NCBI RefSeq assembly: GCF_052089425.1
Contig: NZ_JBQCZW010000006.1
Location: 18,171-82,170, forward strand
DNA from: Ancrocorticia sp052089425
GTDB taxonomy: Bacteria > Actinomycetota > Actinomycetes > Actinomycetales > Actinomycetaceae
DNA: 64,000 nucleotides
Direction of reading: 5' to 3'
Below are positions 34,132 through 42,595 of the stretch, in pieces. The position numbers and the translations under genes are program-made. The number at the start of each line of letters is the position of its first letter. Within the stretch, counting starts at the first letter, position 1. The notes beneath the pieces were generated by a model. It made no database searches and was not told the origin of the DNA. It was given only the letters and a program-made list of their open reading frames with translations.

Positions 34132-35493
34132 TCAGTCATCGCGATCACGAGCCATCATGTCGTTGACCTGATTGTTGGCATCGGTCAGCGAAGAAACATC
34201 GGATTGGCCGGCAATGACTGCCGCCATAGCCGGATTCATGATCGAATCGAGCTGAGCCCACCGGTCCACAACCGGTGACGTCACAGTGGTCTCTTCATCG
34301 AGGTGAATCGAGAATGCTTCGGCGTTGAATCCCAATTCCTCAAAGGCCGGGATGGCCAGTTCCGTTGAGGAGGAAATCGCTGGGAACACCACGGCCTCCT
34401 GGGCAATGATGTCTTGGCACTCGGTCGAGCCCATGTAGCTGACCCACTTCCAGGCTTCTTCCGGATGCCCCGTACCAACCCAAATGGAATCGGCCAGCCC
34501 ATTCATCACGGACGCGCGCTGGCCAGAAGGGCCAATCGGAGTGGGCGCTACGTCAAGGTCAAAGGTTGCCCTTGACGCAACATTGCTCATGTTCCACGAT
34601 CCCTCAATCAGAGTGGCGTAAGCGCCAGCACCAAAGGATTCAAGCGTTCCAATTCCTGAGGAAGCGATGGCAAGGGACGGCATATATCCCTTTCCAATGA
34701 GAGATTGCCACCACTCGATTGATTCTTGGAAATTGGGATCGTCATAGTTGAACACCCTGCCCCACGGATTCTCATCCGCATAGTCCCAGCCGTTGGAGAG
34801 GGGATAGGGGGACCACTGAACTTGGCCGTAACCAGATCCTGCCTCGTTGTACCCGATGCCGTAGGTCACCACATTATTACTATCAAAACCGGGTTCGTTG
34901 CCGTGAACGCCGTTTGCATCAATGGTCATAGCTGCAAGGAATTCCTCGTAGGTTCCACCGTCCTCAGGATTCCATTCGAGTTCCCACAGGTCCTCTTCGG
35001 TATAGCCAGCTTCTTCAACCATTTCCTCGTTATAGAAAAGGCCAACGGTGTCCCAGTCCTTCGGGATACCTAGTTGGCCAGAACCACTTTCGGTCTTCCA
35101 CAGCTCTGGCAGGCCCTCTTGGAACTGAGTGAGGTCATAGTCATCTCGCTCAATGTAATCGGACAGATCGAGAAGCTGGTCTAGGGTGGCGTACCGTCCA
35201 AAGCGCGAGGTGTGGTTGGTAAACACATCTGGAGCGTTCTCTGCCACCAGCGCGGCCGTCAGCTGCGTCCAGTAATCATCCCAGCCGTACTGTTCCATCG
35301 AGATGAAGATATCTGGATTGTCCGCCTGAAAATTCTCCGCACATTGGCGGTATCCCGGGAGCTGGCTGGAATCCCACAGCCAATATCGCAGTGTCACATC
35401 GGCGTCAGATTGCGGTGTTCCGCTTGCACAGGCACCGAGTCCCAGTGCGAGTGCAAGAGCGCCTGAAAGCGCTGCTTTCTTTTTTCTATTCAT
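34132..35493 (-). CDS. ABC sugar transporter substrate-binding lipoprotein
   Basis: Extracytoplasmic solute-binding protein (family 1) anchored by a lipid. After a basic start (MNRKKKAAL) and a hydrophobic stretch, the lipobox LGLGAC places the lipidated Cys near residue 22. The mature part is acidic and rich in Trp/Tyr, as in sugar binders. GAGG precedes the ATG at 35493; a GTG four codons upstream is less likely. It is the last gene of the alpha-galactosidase operon, so the ligand is probably an alpha-galactoside such as melibiose or raffinose (inference). Confidence 0.92.
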   Translation of the reverse strand: MNRKKKAALSGALALALGLGACASGTPQSDADVTLRYWLWDSSQLPGYRQCAENFQADNPDIFISMEQYGWDDYWTQLTAALVAENAPDVFTNHTSRFGRYATLDQLLDLSDYIERDDYDLTQFQEGLPELWKTESGSGQLGIPKDWDTVGLFYNEEMVEEAGYTEEDLWELEWNPEDGGTYEEFLAAMTIDANGVHGNEPGFDSNNVVTYGIGYNEAGSGYGQVQWSPYPLSNGWDYADENPWGRVFNYDDPNFQESIEWWQSLIGKGYMPSLAIASSGIGTLESFGAGAYATLIEGSWNMSNVASRATFDLDVAPTPIGPSGQRASVMNGLADSIWVGTGHPEEAWKWVSYMGSTECQDIIAQEAVVFPAISSSTELAIPAFEELGFNAEAFSIHLDEETTVTSPVVDRWAQLDSIMNPAMAAVIAGQSDVSSLTDANNQVNDMMARDRDD

Positions 35494-35501
35494 CAGATGC
35501 C

Positions 35502-36410
35502 TCACTTGATACCGGTAAAGCCGATCGAATTCACGATCTTCTTACCCAAGATGGAGAAAAGAATAATGATAGGCAGCGCCGCAACCAGCGTGGCCGCCAT
35601 CATGGCCGACCAATCCGGAGAACCCTGCGGAGTCTGCGATCGGAAGATGCCCAGTGCCACGGTCAGTACTCGGACATTTTCGTCCTGGCCAACCAACAAC
35701 GGCCAGAAGTATTCGTTCCAGGCGTTAATGAAGGTCAGAACCCCCAACGTGGTGATCGGCGCGCTGGCCATCGGAACGATCACTTTGAAGAACACTCTGA
35801 ACCGGCTAGCCCCATCAATCATTGCGGCCTCATCAATCTCCTTAGGGATTCCCAAGAAGAATTGCCTCAGGAAGAAGATGGCGAACGGGGTCATGAAGAA
35901 CGTGGGAAGAATCAGTCCCGCGAACGAGTTGAGCAACCCCAGATCCTTCATAAGGACGAAGTTCGGAATGGCTGTGAAGATGGCGGGAACCATGAGCGCC
36001 GCGATGAACACGGAGAACACCAGCTCACGGCGCTTCCACTGGAGCCTGGAAAAGGCGTAGGCGGCCATGGAGGAGAAGAGTACCTGACCGATGGTGACAA
36101 TGGAGGCCACGATAAAGGAGTTGCGCAGGTAGAGCCAGAAGTTGATAGAGGCTCCCGCTCCTCCCTGAGCGATCGATTCCTCCGGAGTGGTCAATCCGAA
36201 CACGCGCCTGTAGGCGTCAAGAGTGGTTTCTCCGGGCCACAACGCTCCCGGATCCGATATGAGGGATGCGTTTGATGCAAAAGAAGATCGCAGCATCCAG
36301 TAGAACGGGAAAAGTGTCAGTAACAGGATAAGGATGAAACACGCCCAGGCCACGTAATGGCCGATTCCATGCTTCTTGTGATGAAGCTTTTGCTTCGGTT
36401 CTTGAGCCAC
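35502..36410 (-). CDS. ABC sugar transporter permease, MalG type
   Basis: Inner-membrane subunit of 302 residues with six predicted helices. The EAA loop that contacts the ATPase reads EIDEAAMIDGASRFRVFF, near residue 195. It lies between the broken partner permease and the binding-protein gene, with gaps of about 9 bp on each side. Like most carbohydrate importers of this class, no ATPase gene is in the operon; a shared MsiK-type ATPase elsewhere would be expected. Confidence 0.93.
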   Translation of the reverse strand: MAQEPKQKLHHKKHGIGHYVAWACFILILLLTLFPFYWMLRSSFASNASLISDPGALWPGETTLDAYRRVFGLTTPEESIAQGGAGASINFWLYLRNSFIVASIVTIGQVLFSSMAAYAFSRLQWKRRELVFSVFIAALMVPAIFTAIPNFVLMKDLGLLNSFAGLILPTFFMTPFAIFFLRQFFLGIPKEIDEAAMIDGASRFRVFFKVIVPMASAPITTLGVLTFINAWNEYFWPLLVGQDENVRVLTVALGIFRSQTPQGSPDWSAMMAATLVAALPIIILFSILGKKIVNSIGFTGIK

Positions 36411-36419
36411 GGTGCCCTC

Positions 36420-37358
36420 CTACAACTCATCCGATTCGTCTGCGCGCATCAACTTCATTTGGACGAGCGAGACGATCATTAATATGACAAACAGGACGAT
36501 GGCCAACGCGGAAGCGTATCCGAAATCGAGTTGTCCGAAGGCCAGATCCCAGATGTAGTAGTTGATCACCCGCGTGGCATTAATAGGCCCGCCCTGCGTG
36601 GTGACCGAAACCGTGTCGAATATTTGGAATGATCCGATCACGGTGACCACCATGACCATGGCAAGCACCGGGCGCAGAAGCGGCAGGGTGATATTGAAGA
36701 ACTTCCGCCCTTCACCCGCCCCGTCAATATCCGCGGCCTCGTACACGGATTGGTTAATCGTTTGCAGGCCAGCGAACACGAGCAGTGCGGTGTAGCCCAT
36801 GTGCCGCCACACGTTGATAAACGCAACGGTCGGTATGGCCCACGCCGATTCACCAAAGAACGCGATTTTGTCCAGCCCTATCCAATCAAAGGCCACGTTC
36901 ACGATGCCCGTTTGGTAATCCATCATGAAGTACCAAACCAGAGCAACCACCACGTTGGCGATGAAGTATGGCATCAGTGCCACGCCACGCAGGAAGGTGG
37001 AATTGGTCAAGCGCTGCATGAGCACCGCAAGGAAAATAGCGATAATTGTTTGGAAGCCGATATTCAGGAGAACGTAGTACAACGTGACCTTCATGGCGTT
37101 CCAGAACAGCGGATCATTGATCAGCCGCTCGTAATTGTCCAAGCCCACCCACTCTGGCGGGGTCAGAACTTCATATTAGGTGAAAGAGTAATACAAGCCG
37201 CGAAGTGCTGGCACAAGGTAAAACAACACCAAGCCGATTCCGGCCGGAATCAGGAAAACCACGGCGGTGCGTGTATCTTTCCTCAACCGGAATCTGTGGC
37301 GCGGCAGCTGGGCCGGGGCCTGTGGCTTTACCGGTGCCTGTGGCGTAACAGTTGACAT
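36420..37358 (-). pseudogene. ABC sugar transporter permease, MalF type, interrupted by in-frame TAA
   Basis: Reads as one 312-codon permease except that codon 61 is TAA (37178-37176). The first 60 codons give a Pro-rich cytoplasmic tail and the first helix, ending LRGLYYSFT. Reading resumes in the same frame with YEVLTPPEWVGLDNY, the expected continuation in MalF proteins, and runs through five more helices and the EAA loop (VYEAADIDGAGEGRKF). AGGA precedes the ATG. A GTG at 37148 could restart translation but would lack helix 1. As read, the importer would be inactive. A single-base sequencing error or strain-specific mutation is possible. Confidence 0.85.
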
Positions 37359-37365
37359 GTCATTC

Positions 37366-39546
37366 CTACTGTCGAATTGTTGAGACGCGGGTGACATCCA
37401 GAAGGATCGTCCGCTCTGGATCCAGATCCGGGAATCGGAATCCCGCGAGAGTCACAATCGAACCGGGAAGGGCAACAGTGCTGCCCCACCATGGCGTGAT
37501 CGTATGGCTCTCCTCGCGAACTTCGCTCGCAACGCCGTTCGGCAGGAGTTCCGCCAATTCGTAGCGAGCATCGGCCGCGAGGCCAGGAAGGCACAGTGGT
37601 GGGGTGGGCCGCTGCGCCGAGGTGGTCATGCGAGTCAGGGCATAGATTGCCCTGTCCCCGCTTTGGGACACCACACCGTGGATCCACCAGCCACGGTCTG
37701 GATGGTCGGCGTGCACAACACGCCCCGTGTGCAGCATCTGCCGCAGTTCTTTGTGGAGGCTCACCCATGCCGCCAGATCGCGGCGCTCCTGCTGGGTTGT
37801 GGCCGTAATATCCCACTCGATACCCATATGGGAGAACATCGCAGTGGACGCACGCAACGTGAGGCTCGAGGTTCGCTCCGTTGTGTGAGAAGTTGGGGAA
37901 GCCACATGGGATCCCACAAGCTCTGGCGGTAGGAGAAGGGCCGTGCCAGCTTCGATCAGTTGCCGTTCGATGGGATCAATGCAGTCCGATCCCCACACGC
38001 GAACCGCCCGTTCCATAATGCCTAGATCGATGCGCCCACCGCCGCCGGCGCACGATTCAATCTCTAGTTCAGGGTGGGCAGCGAGTACCGCGTCCATCAG
38101 GGCATATGTTGCGAGAGTTTGGGCATGATAGGCGGGAAGGCCAGTGCGGGGAGAGACTGCCTCATTAAGGTCCCTGTTAAAGTCCCACTTGATGTAATCG
38201 ATCTGGGTGCTCGCAAGAACTCGAAGAATGGAATCCCGGATAAAGGCGAAGGCCTCAGGATTGGTGAGATCAATGACCTGTTGGTTGCGTGATTCGCGCG
38301 GGCGGTGAGTGGCTGGACTCAGGATCCAGTCCGGGTGAGCGCGAGCAGCTTCCGAATCCGGGTTGATCATTTCAGGTTCGAACCACAATCCGAACTCCAT
38401 GCCGTGGGCGTGAACGATATCCGATAGCGGATTGAGCCCATTGGGCCACACCTCCTGAGAGATGTGCCAGTCCCCCAAACCCATCGTGTCATCGCGGCGT
38501 GAACCGAACCAGCCATCGTCCAGCACAAACCTCTCCACGCCTGTTTCCGCTGCTGCATCAACCAGCGCTCGCAGGCGCGGCATTGAGTGATCGAAATACA
38601 CGGCTTCCCACGCATTGAGCGTCACCGGACGCGGCTTAGAAGGGTAGTGGGAAAGCGAACGAACATAGTCATGGAAGCGAGCTGAGGCCTGATCCAGCCC
38701 GTCGCCCCACGTACCGTAAATCCACGGTGTCTCGTATGTTTCGCCCGCGCCCAGAACAACTTCGCCGGGCATGAGGAATTCTCCGGCAAGAAGGCACTGG
38801 ACGCCCTGATGGTTCTTTTCTGCCACCGTTCGGGTGTTGCCTGACCATCCCACGTGAACGTAGTGAACGCCACCGTTGCGCCACCCCGTACTGGGGGCGC
38901 ACGTCCCGTGAATCGTGGAGGTTGAATGCCCCCTCGCGATCCGCAGGGTGCGATCATGGGTACCGATCGTCAACTCGTGGGTCTGCGTATCGCGTTCGCG
39001 CAGATGATGCCCGGTTTGATCAATGACCTGCGATTCCTCAGCCGGGGTGGGCAGTGCCACCAGAAGCGAATCAAGCGAATAGGGGTGGGAGAAGTCAGTG
39101 ACGGTATTCGTTAGCGCCGCACGCGTTTTCAACAAGCCACTAGGAGTGAGGTGCAGCGTGAGGCTTAACTCCAGTCCGGCTTCCTCATCGATACTGGTGA
39201 TCGCGGCGTGTGACGGCGCCCCATCCGTGCCGTAGCCATCCGCCACTACGTCCATCGGGACGAACCGGCTGAACTGTGCGAGGCCGTTTCGTGAGCCGAC
39301 TAGTCCGGGGGTACCGATCCATCCTTCACTTTGTTGAGGCACCAAAGAAACACGCGGTGGCACATCGGAATCGGAATTGTAAGTTGAAGGCACACAAACC
39401 GCGGCGAACGCTTGGCAATCGGCGTCTGTGAGGAGCCCCAGATCAGACCCCCAGTAGAGGACTTTAGCCCCGGATTCCTCGCTAATATCGAGCAAGACGG
39501 ACGTGCCACCGCGCCGGAGGTGAAGATGCTGCCGAAGTTTTGTCAA
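37366..39546 (-). CDS. Alpha-galactosidase, glycoside hydrolase family 36
   Basis: Hydrolyses terminal alpha-galactosyl residues. The 726-residue protein has an N-terminal beta-sandwich (to about 325), a catalytic barrel with LDDGWFGSRRDD, the nucleophile Asp in KWDFNRDL and the acid/base Asp in WGSDCIDPIER after SCAGGGGR, and a small C-terminal domain. There is no signal peptide, so it acts on imported sugar. It starts with TTG, with GGGGCGG upstream. It is the first gene of the operon; the permease start is 7 bp after its stop. The divergent ROK gene is the likely regulator. Confidence 0.94.
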   Translation of the reverse strand: MTKLRQHLHLRRGGTSVLLDISEESGAKVLYWGSDLGLLTDADCQAFAAVCVPSTYNSDSDVPPRVSLVPQQSEGWIGTPGLVGSRNGLAQFSRFVPMDVVADGYGTDGAPSHAAITSIDEEAGLELSLTLHLTPSGLLKTRAALTNTVTDFSHPYSLDSLLVALPTPAEESQVIDQTGHHLRERDTQTHELTIGTHDRTLRIARGHSTSTIHGTCAPSTGWRNGGVHYVHVGWSGNTRTVAEKNHQGVQCLLAGEFLMPGEVVLGAGETYETPWIYGTWGDGLDQASARFHDYVRSLSHYPSKPRPVTLNAWEAVYFDHSMPRLRALVDAAAETGVERFVLDDGWFGSRRDDTMGLGDWHISQEVWPNGLNPLSDIVHAHGMEFGLWFEPEMINPDSEAARAHPDWILSPATHRPRESRNQQVIDLTNPEAFAFIRDSILRVLASTQIDYIKWDFNRDLNEAVSPRTGLPAYHAQTLATYALMDAVLAAHPELEIESCAGGGGRIDLGIMERAVRVWGSDCIDPIERQLIEAGTALLLPPELVGSHVASPTSHTTERTSSLTLRASTAMFSHMGIEWDITATTQQERRDLAAWVSLHKELRQMLHTGRVVHADHPDRGWWIHGVVSQSGDRAIYALTRMTTSAQRPTPPLCLPGLAADARYELAELLPNGVASEVREESHTITPWWGSTVALPGSIVTLAGFRFPDLDPERTILLDVTRVSTIRQ

Positions 39547-39779
39547 TTGAACCGCCCCTAGGTGTGGCGCGATGGTGGCGTCAGTGCTCCATCACGCTAA
39601 CTTTCTTTCATTAACTAACATAGTAAACCGATCGGCGAGCCAACTCAAGGCCAGTTCGGGAGAAGTTCCCCCAACACGGTCCCGATCTTTTCCACATTCG
39701 ACCGCCCGGCGAAGAGACTTCTTTCTCTCCGGAACATACAATGGCATCGTCCGTATTATGTATTTCTGGGAGGTCAATC

Positions 39780-40949
39780 GTGCTTCGTTTGTATGAGGAT
39801 TCAGCACTTGCAATCGCTGCCCATATCCTCACCGCTGGCCCAATCTCCCGCGCTGGAGCGGGCAGGGATCTTGACCTGTCAGCGGCAACACTCACCCGGC
39901 TGGTCCGCCCACTCGTCGATTCGCACTTGGTCAACGATTCTCAGGCTGGCACTCCCCTATCAGGGATTGGTAGGCCAACTCAGCTCCTTGAGATACCAGC
40001 CTCCGAGCATCACTTCATCGGAGTTAACCTGACTGCCGATGTCACATACGGAGTGCTGACAGATGCGCGCGCCAACCCGATCGTCTCCCTGTCGCAGCCA
40101 CTTGATTCGCGCGAACCGGAAGCGGTTGCCCACACCATCGACAGTCTGATCGACGAACTGTGCGCCCAAAACGGAGCAGCCGCTGAGGAACTTGACGGCA
40201 TTGGCATTTCCGCTGGCGGACACATCGCACACAGAAAGGTAATCGAAAGCAGGTTCCTCGGGTGGCAGGACGTTGACCTCCCATCGCTCGTGAAGGCCAG
40301 CAGCACCACGCCCACTTACCTGCTGAACGATATCGTTGCGCTCACCACGCTGGAGCAGTGGTTCGGGCTGGGGCGTAGCGCCCCGAATTTCCTCATCGCA
40401 ACTGTTGGTGCGGGTATCGGCCACGGCATCGTCCACAACCGTCGCGCTGTGCCGAGCGTGTTCGAAGGCTATAGCCCTACCAGTCATCTACCTTTAGCTA
40501 GAGCGAAGGGCCTGTGCCAGTACGGTCATGTTGGCTGCGCGAACGGTGTTCTCACAACCCCGGCCGTGTTGGCCCGAGCATCCGGCGCCCGCTCCATTCT
40601 CCACGTGAATTCCGGACCTGATTCTCTTGATGAGCTGATCGCGCTTGCCGAAGGCGGGGACCCCACCTGTCAATTCGCCATCGCCGAATTTGGAACGAAC
40701 ATGGCCACCTACGTCCAGACCGTGGCAGGAGCAGCGATGGTCATCGATGTGATTCTTGACGGTGAAGCCATCACCCTGCTGGACACCCCGTGGGCTAGCA
40801 CCTTCACGGAGCATCTCGCGGAGTTCAAGAGCCCGAATCTGCCCGGGCTCAACGTCCACACCCGCTCCGGCACGTTTGACCGCTGGGCACGTGGCGCGGC
40901 GACGGGCGCGATTATCTCCTGGTTGGAAAGTCAAGTAACTGGCGCATAG
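39780..40949 (+). CDS. ROK-family transcriptional regulator
   Basis: A 389-residue protein with an N-terminal winged helix (GPISRAGAGRDLDLSAATLTRLVRPL, about 20-60, in outline) and a sugar-kinase-like ROK domain. The ROK zinc site, normally CxCGxxGC, reads CQYGHVGC, so one Cys is replaced. The ATP loop is also weak, so it is a repressor rather than a kinase. GGGAGG lies six bases before the GTG at 39780; the longer reading from 39741 is not supported. Divergent from the alpha-galactosidase operon, which it probably controls. The 233-bp gap is AT-rich near 39600-39630. Confidence 0.88.
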   Translation: MLRLYEDSALAIAAHILTAGPISRAGAGRDLDLSAATLTRLVRPLVDSHLVNDSQAGTPLSGIGRPTQLLEIPASEHHFIGVNLTADVTYGVLTDARANPIVSLSQPLDSREPEAVAHTIDSLIDELCAQNGAAAEELDGIGISAGGHIAHRKVIESRFLGWQDVDLPSLVKASSTTPTYLLNDIVALTTLEQWFGLGRSAPNFLIATVGAGIGHGIVHNRRAVPSVFEGYSPTSHLPLARAKGLCQYGHVGCANGVLTTPAVLARASGARSILHVNSGPDSLDELIALAEGGDPTCQFAIAEFGTNMATYVQTVAGAAMVIDVILDGEAITLLDTPWASTFTEHLAEFKSPNLPGLNVHTRSGTFDRWARGAATGAIISWLESQVTGA

Positions 40950-41594
40950 CACCCTGTAGCGTCACAGTCGCACAAGTAGCTGCGTCTATATCAGCTTGAT
41001 TTCGTATAAATGCTGTCAAGAAGAAGCTTGTTCCCATCGCGACTCAGCGAAGAATGCATCGGCGAAAACTAGGATTTCTTCGTCCGAAGGTCCGAGGAAC
41101 CGCATTGCCCCGCCGGAACATCCTGCGAGTAGCGCGAGAGCACTCGCAGTAACGGTTGCGGTGGCAGTGCGTCGGAGGTGACCGGATTAGAGCCGACCCG
41201 ACCGAAGTGGCACCTGCATTTTTCTTGTCATCATCGACCTCGTGTTCCGTGCCAACGCCGCTGGCGTCCGCAGTTTGCGCTCTTCCCGTGACTTAATCCT
41301 ACGGTAACCGAATATTACCAGTTACGCTGGAAGCGAAACGAGGGCAGCGCATGTGCTTGACCACACCCACCTGTCACCACACGCCGATACACGGAGTGCA
41401 CAGCCCTTTTCGGAACGTGTGTCCGGGTTCGGGTGAGTGGACGGTTCCGGTTGGTATCGAATCTGGTGTGACGACGGCGGGGGCGTGCGTACGTACGTGA
41501 GGTTCCGTCGTCGTCGTACCAAAAGCTACCGCGTGACGGCCATCACTGTAGAATTGGTGAATCTGGAGCTCGGAACTACGAGGAAGGACCTCAC
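40950..41594. other. 645-bp intergenic region without an intact gene
   Basis: On the minus strand an open frame from 41186 down to a stop at 41016 encodes a lipoprotein-like signal (two Arg, an Ala/Thr/Val/Leu-rich stretch, then LLAGCSGG) and 30 further residues, but it has no start codon, so it looks like a gene remnant. A copy of the GAC-repeat word lies at 41505-41524. TAGAAT (41549-41554, preceded by TG) is a likely -10 box for the ADP-ribosylglycohydrolase gene. Nothing else is recognised. Confidence 0.5.
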
Positions 41595-42578
41595 ATGACC
41601 ACACAGCCAGGCGAACGGCAGCCAATTGAGTTGACCCCGCAGGTAGAGGATCGCGCCCGGGGCGTACTTCTTGCCTCCGCGTGCGGAGATGCGCTGGGAG
41701 TCCCCTACGAGTTTGCTAAGCCCCCCAAGCACCCCGAAATGATCGGTGGGGGGCTCGGGCCTTATGATCCGGGCGAATGGTCGGACGATACCCAGATGGC
41801 GGCGTGTATCGCGCAGGGAATCTCGGGCGGCGCTTCCCTCCTCAAGGATTCCACGCTGGATGTGATCGCTGACAACTTCATGACGTGGCTGCGTGAAGGA
41901 GCCTCCGATGTGGGCACACAAACTCGCGCGGTGCTGGGAGCCTACGATGATTTCGCTGGCTCTCCATCCGGCAAGCTCAAGAAGGCCGCCCGCGCCTATT
42001 CGGAGCAGACAGACCGGGCAGCTGGCAATGGAGCCCTCATGCGCACCGCGCCCGTGGCACTCGCCTACCTCGATTCTCCCATCGCGACCGCTCAGGCAGC
42101 TGTGGCCGTTGCCGGCCTCACCCACGACGATCAGCTGGTGGATGAGTCCTGCATCCTGTGGACCGAAGCTGTCCGCAACGCGGTGGTGACAGGCGACATC
42201 GCTATCCGCCCCGGCATTGAGCTTCTCCGCTCAGAGTCCCAGGATTACTGGGTCAAGGCGATAGACGATGCGGAAGCTGGGAACCTCAACGCTCATCAGA
42301 ACGGCTTCACGGTGGGCGCGCTCCAGTGCTCATGGAACGCCGTGTGTTCCGTGTCCGAAGTTGAAGGCGTGGAAGCCATCCAATTGGGCATCGAGAACGC
42401 GGTGAGGCTGGGAGCGGATACCGATACGATCGCCGCGATTGCCGGAAGCCTTCTTGGCGCCGCGTGGGGAGCCAGCTGCGTACCAACTGTGTGGCGCGAG
42501 GCCGTACACGGGTGGCCGGGACTGACCGGTGATCAGTACGCGGACCTTGCGTTGACCATCATCGGTGGCGGTAACTAA
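41595..42578 (+). CDS. ADP-ribosylglycohydrolase (DraG) family protein
   Basis: Probably removes ADP-ribose from a protein or small-molecule conjugate. The 327-residue all-helical protein keeps the two-metal site: WSDDTQMA near residue 63 and GADTDTIAAIAG near residue 275, plus GNGALMRTAPV in the middle. AAGGA precedes the ATG. It is convergent with an ABC-class ATPase, 17 bp apart. No mono-ADP-ribosyltransferase partner lies nearby, so the target is unknown. Confidence 0.92.
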   Translation: MTTQPGERQPIELTPQVEDRARGVLLASACGDALGVPYEFAKPPKHPEMIGGGLGPYDPGEWSDDTQMAACIAQGISGGASLLKDSTLDVIADNFMTWLREGASDVGTQTRAVLGAYDDFAGSPSGKLKKAARAYSEQTDRAAGNGALMRTAPVALAYLDSPIATAQAAVAVAGLTHDDQLVDESCILWTEAVRNAVVTGDIAIRPGIELLRSESQDYWVKAIDDAEAGNLNAHQNGFTVGALQCSWNAVCSVSEVEGVEAIQLGIENAVRLGADTDTIAAIAGSLLGAAWGASCVPTVWREAVHGWPGLTGDQYADLALTIIGGGN

Positions 42579-42595
42579 ACGGCACGAGCCAGAAA

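Noticed and set aside
38365..38380. GGTTCGAACC as a tRNA T-loop
   Set aside because: Lies inside the alpha-galactosidase coding sequence with no acceptor stem or anticodon arm around it.
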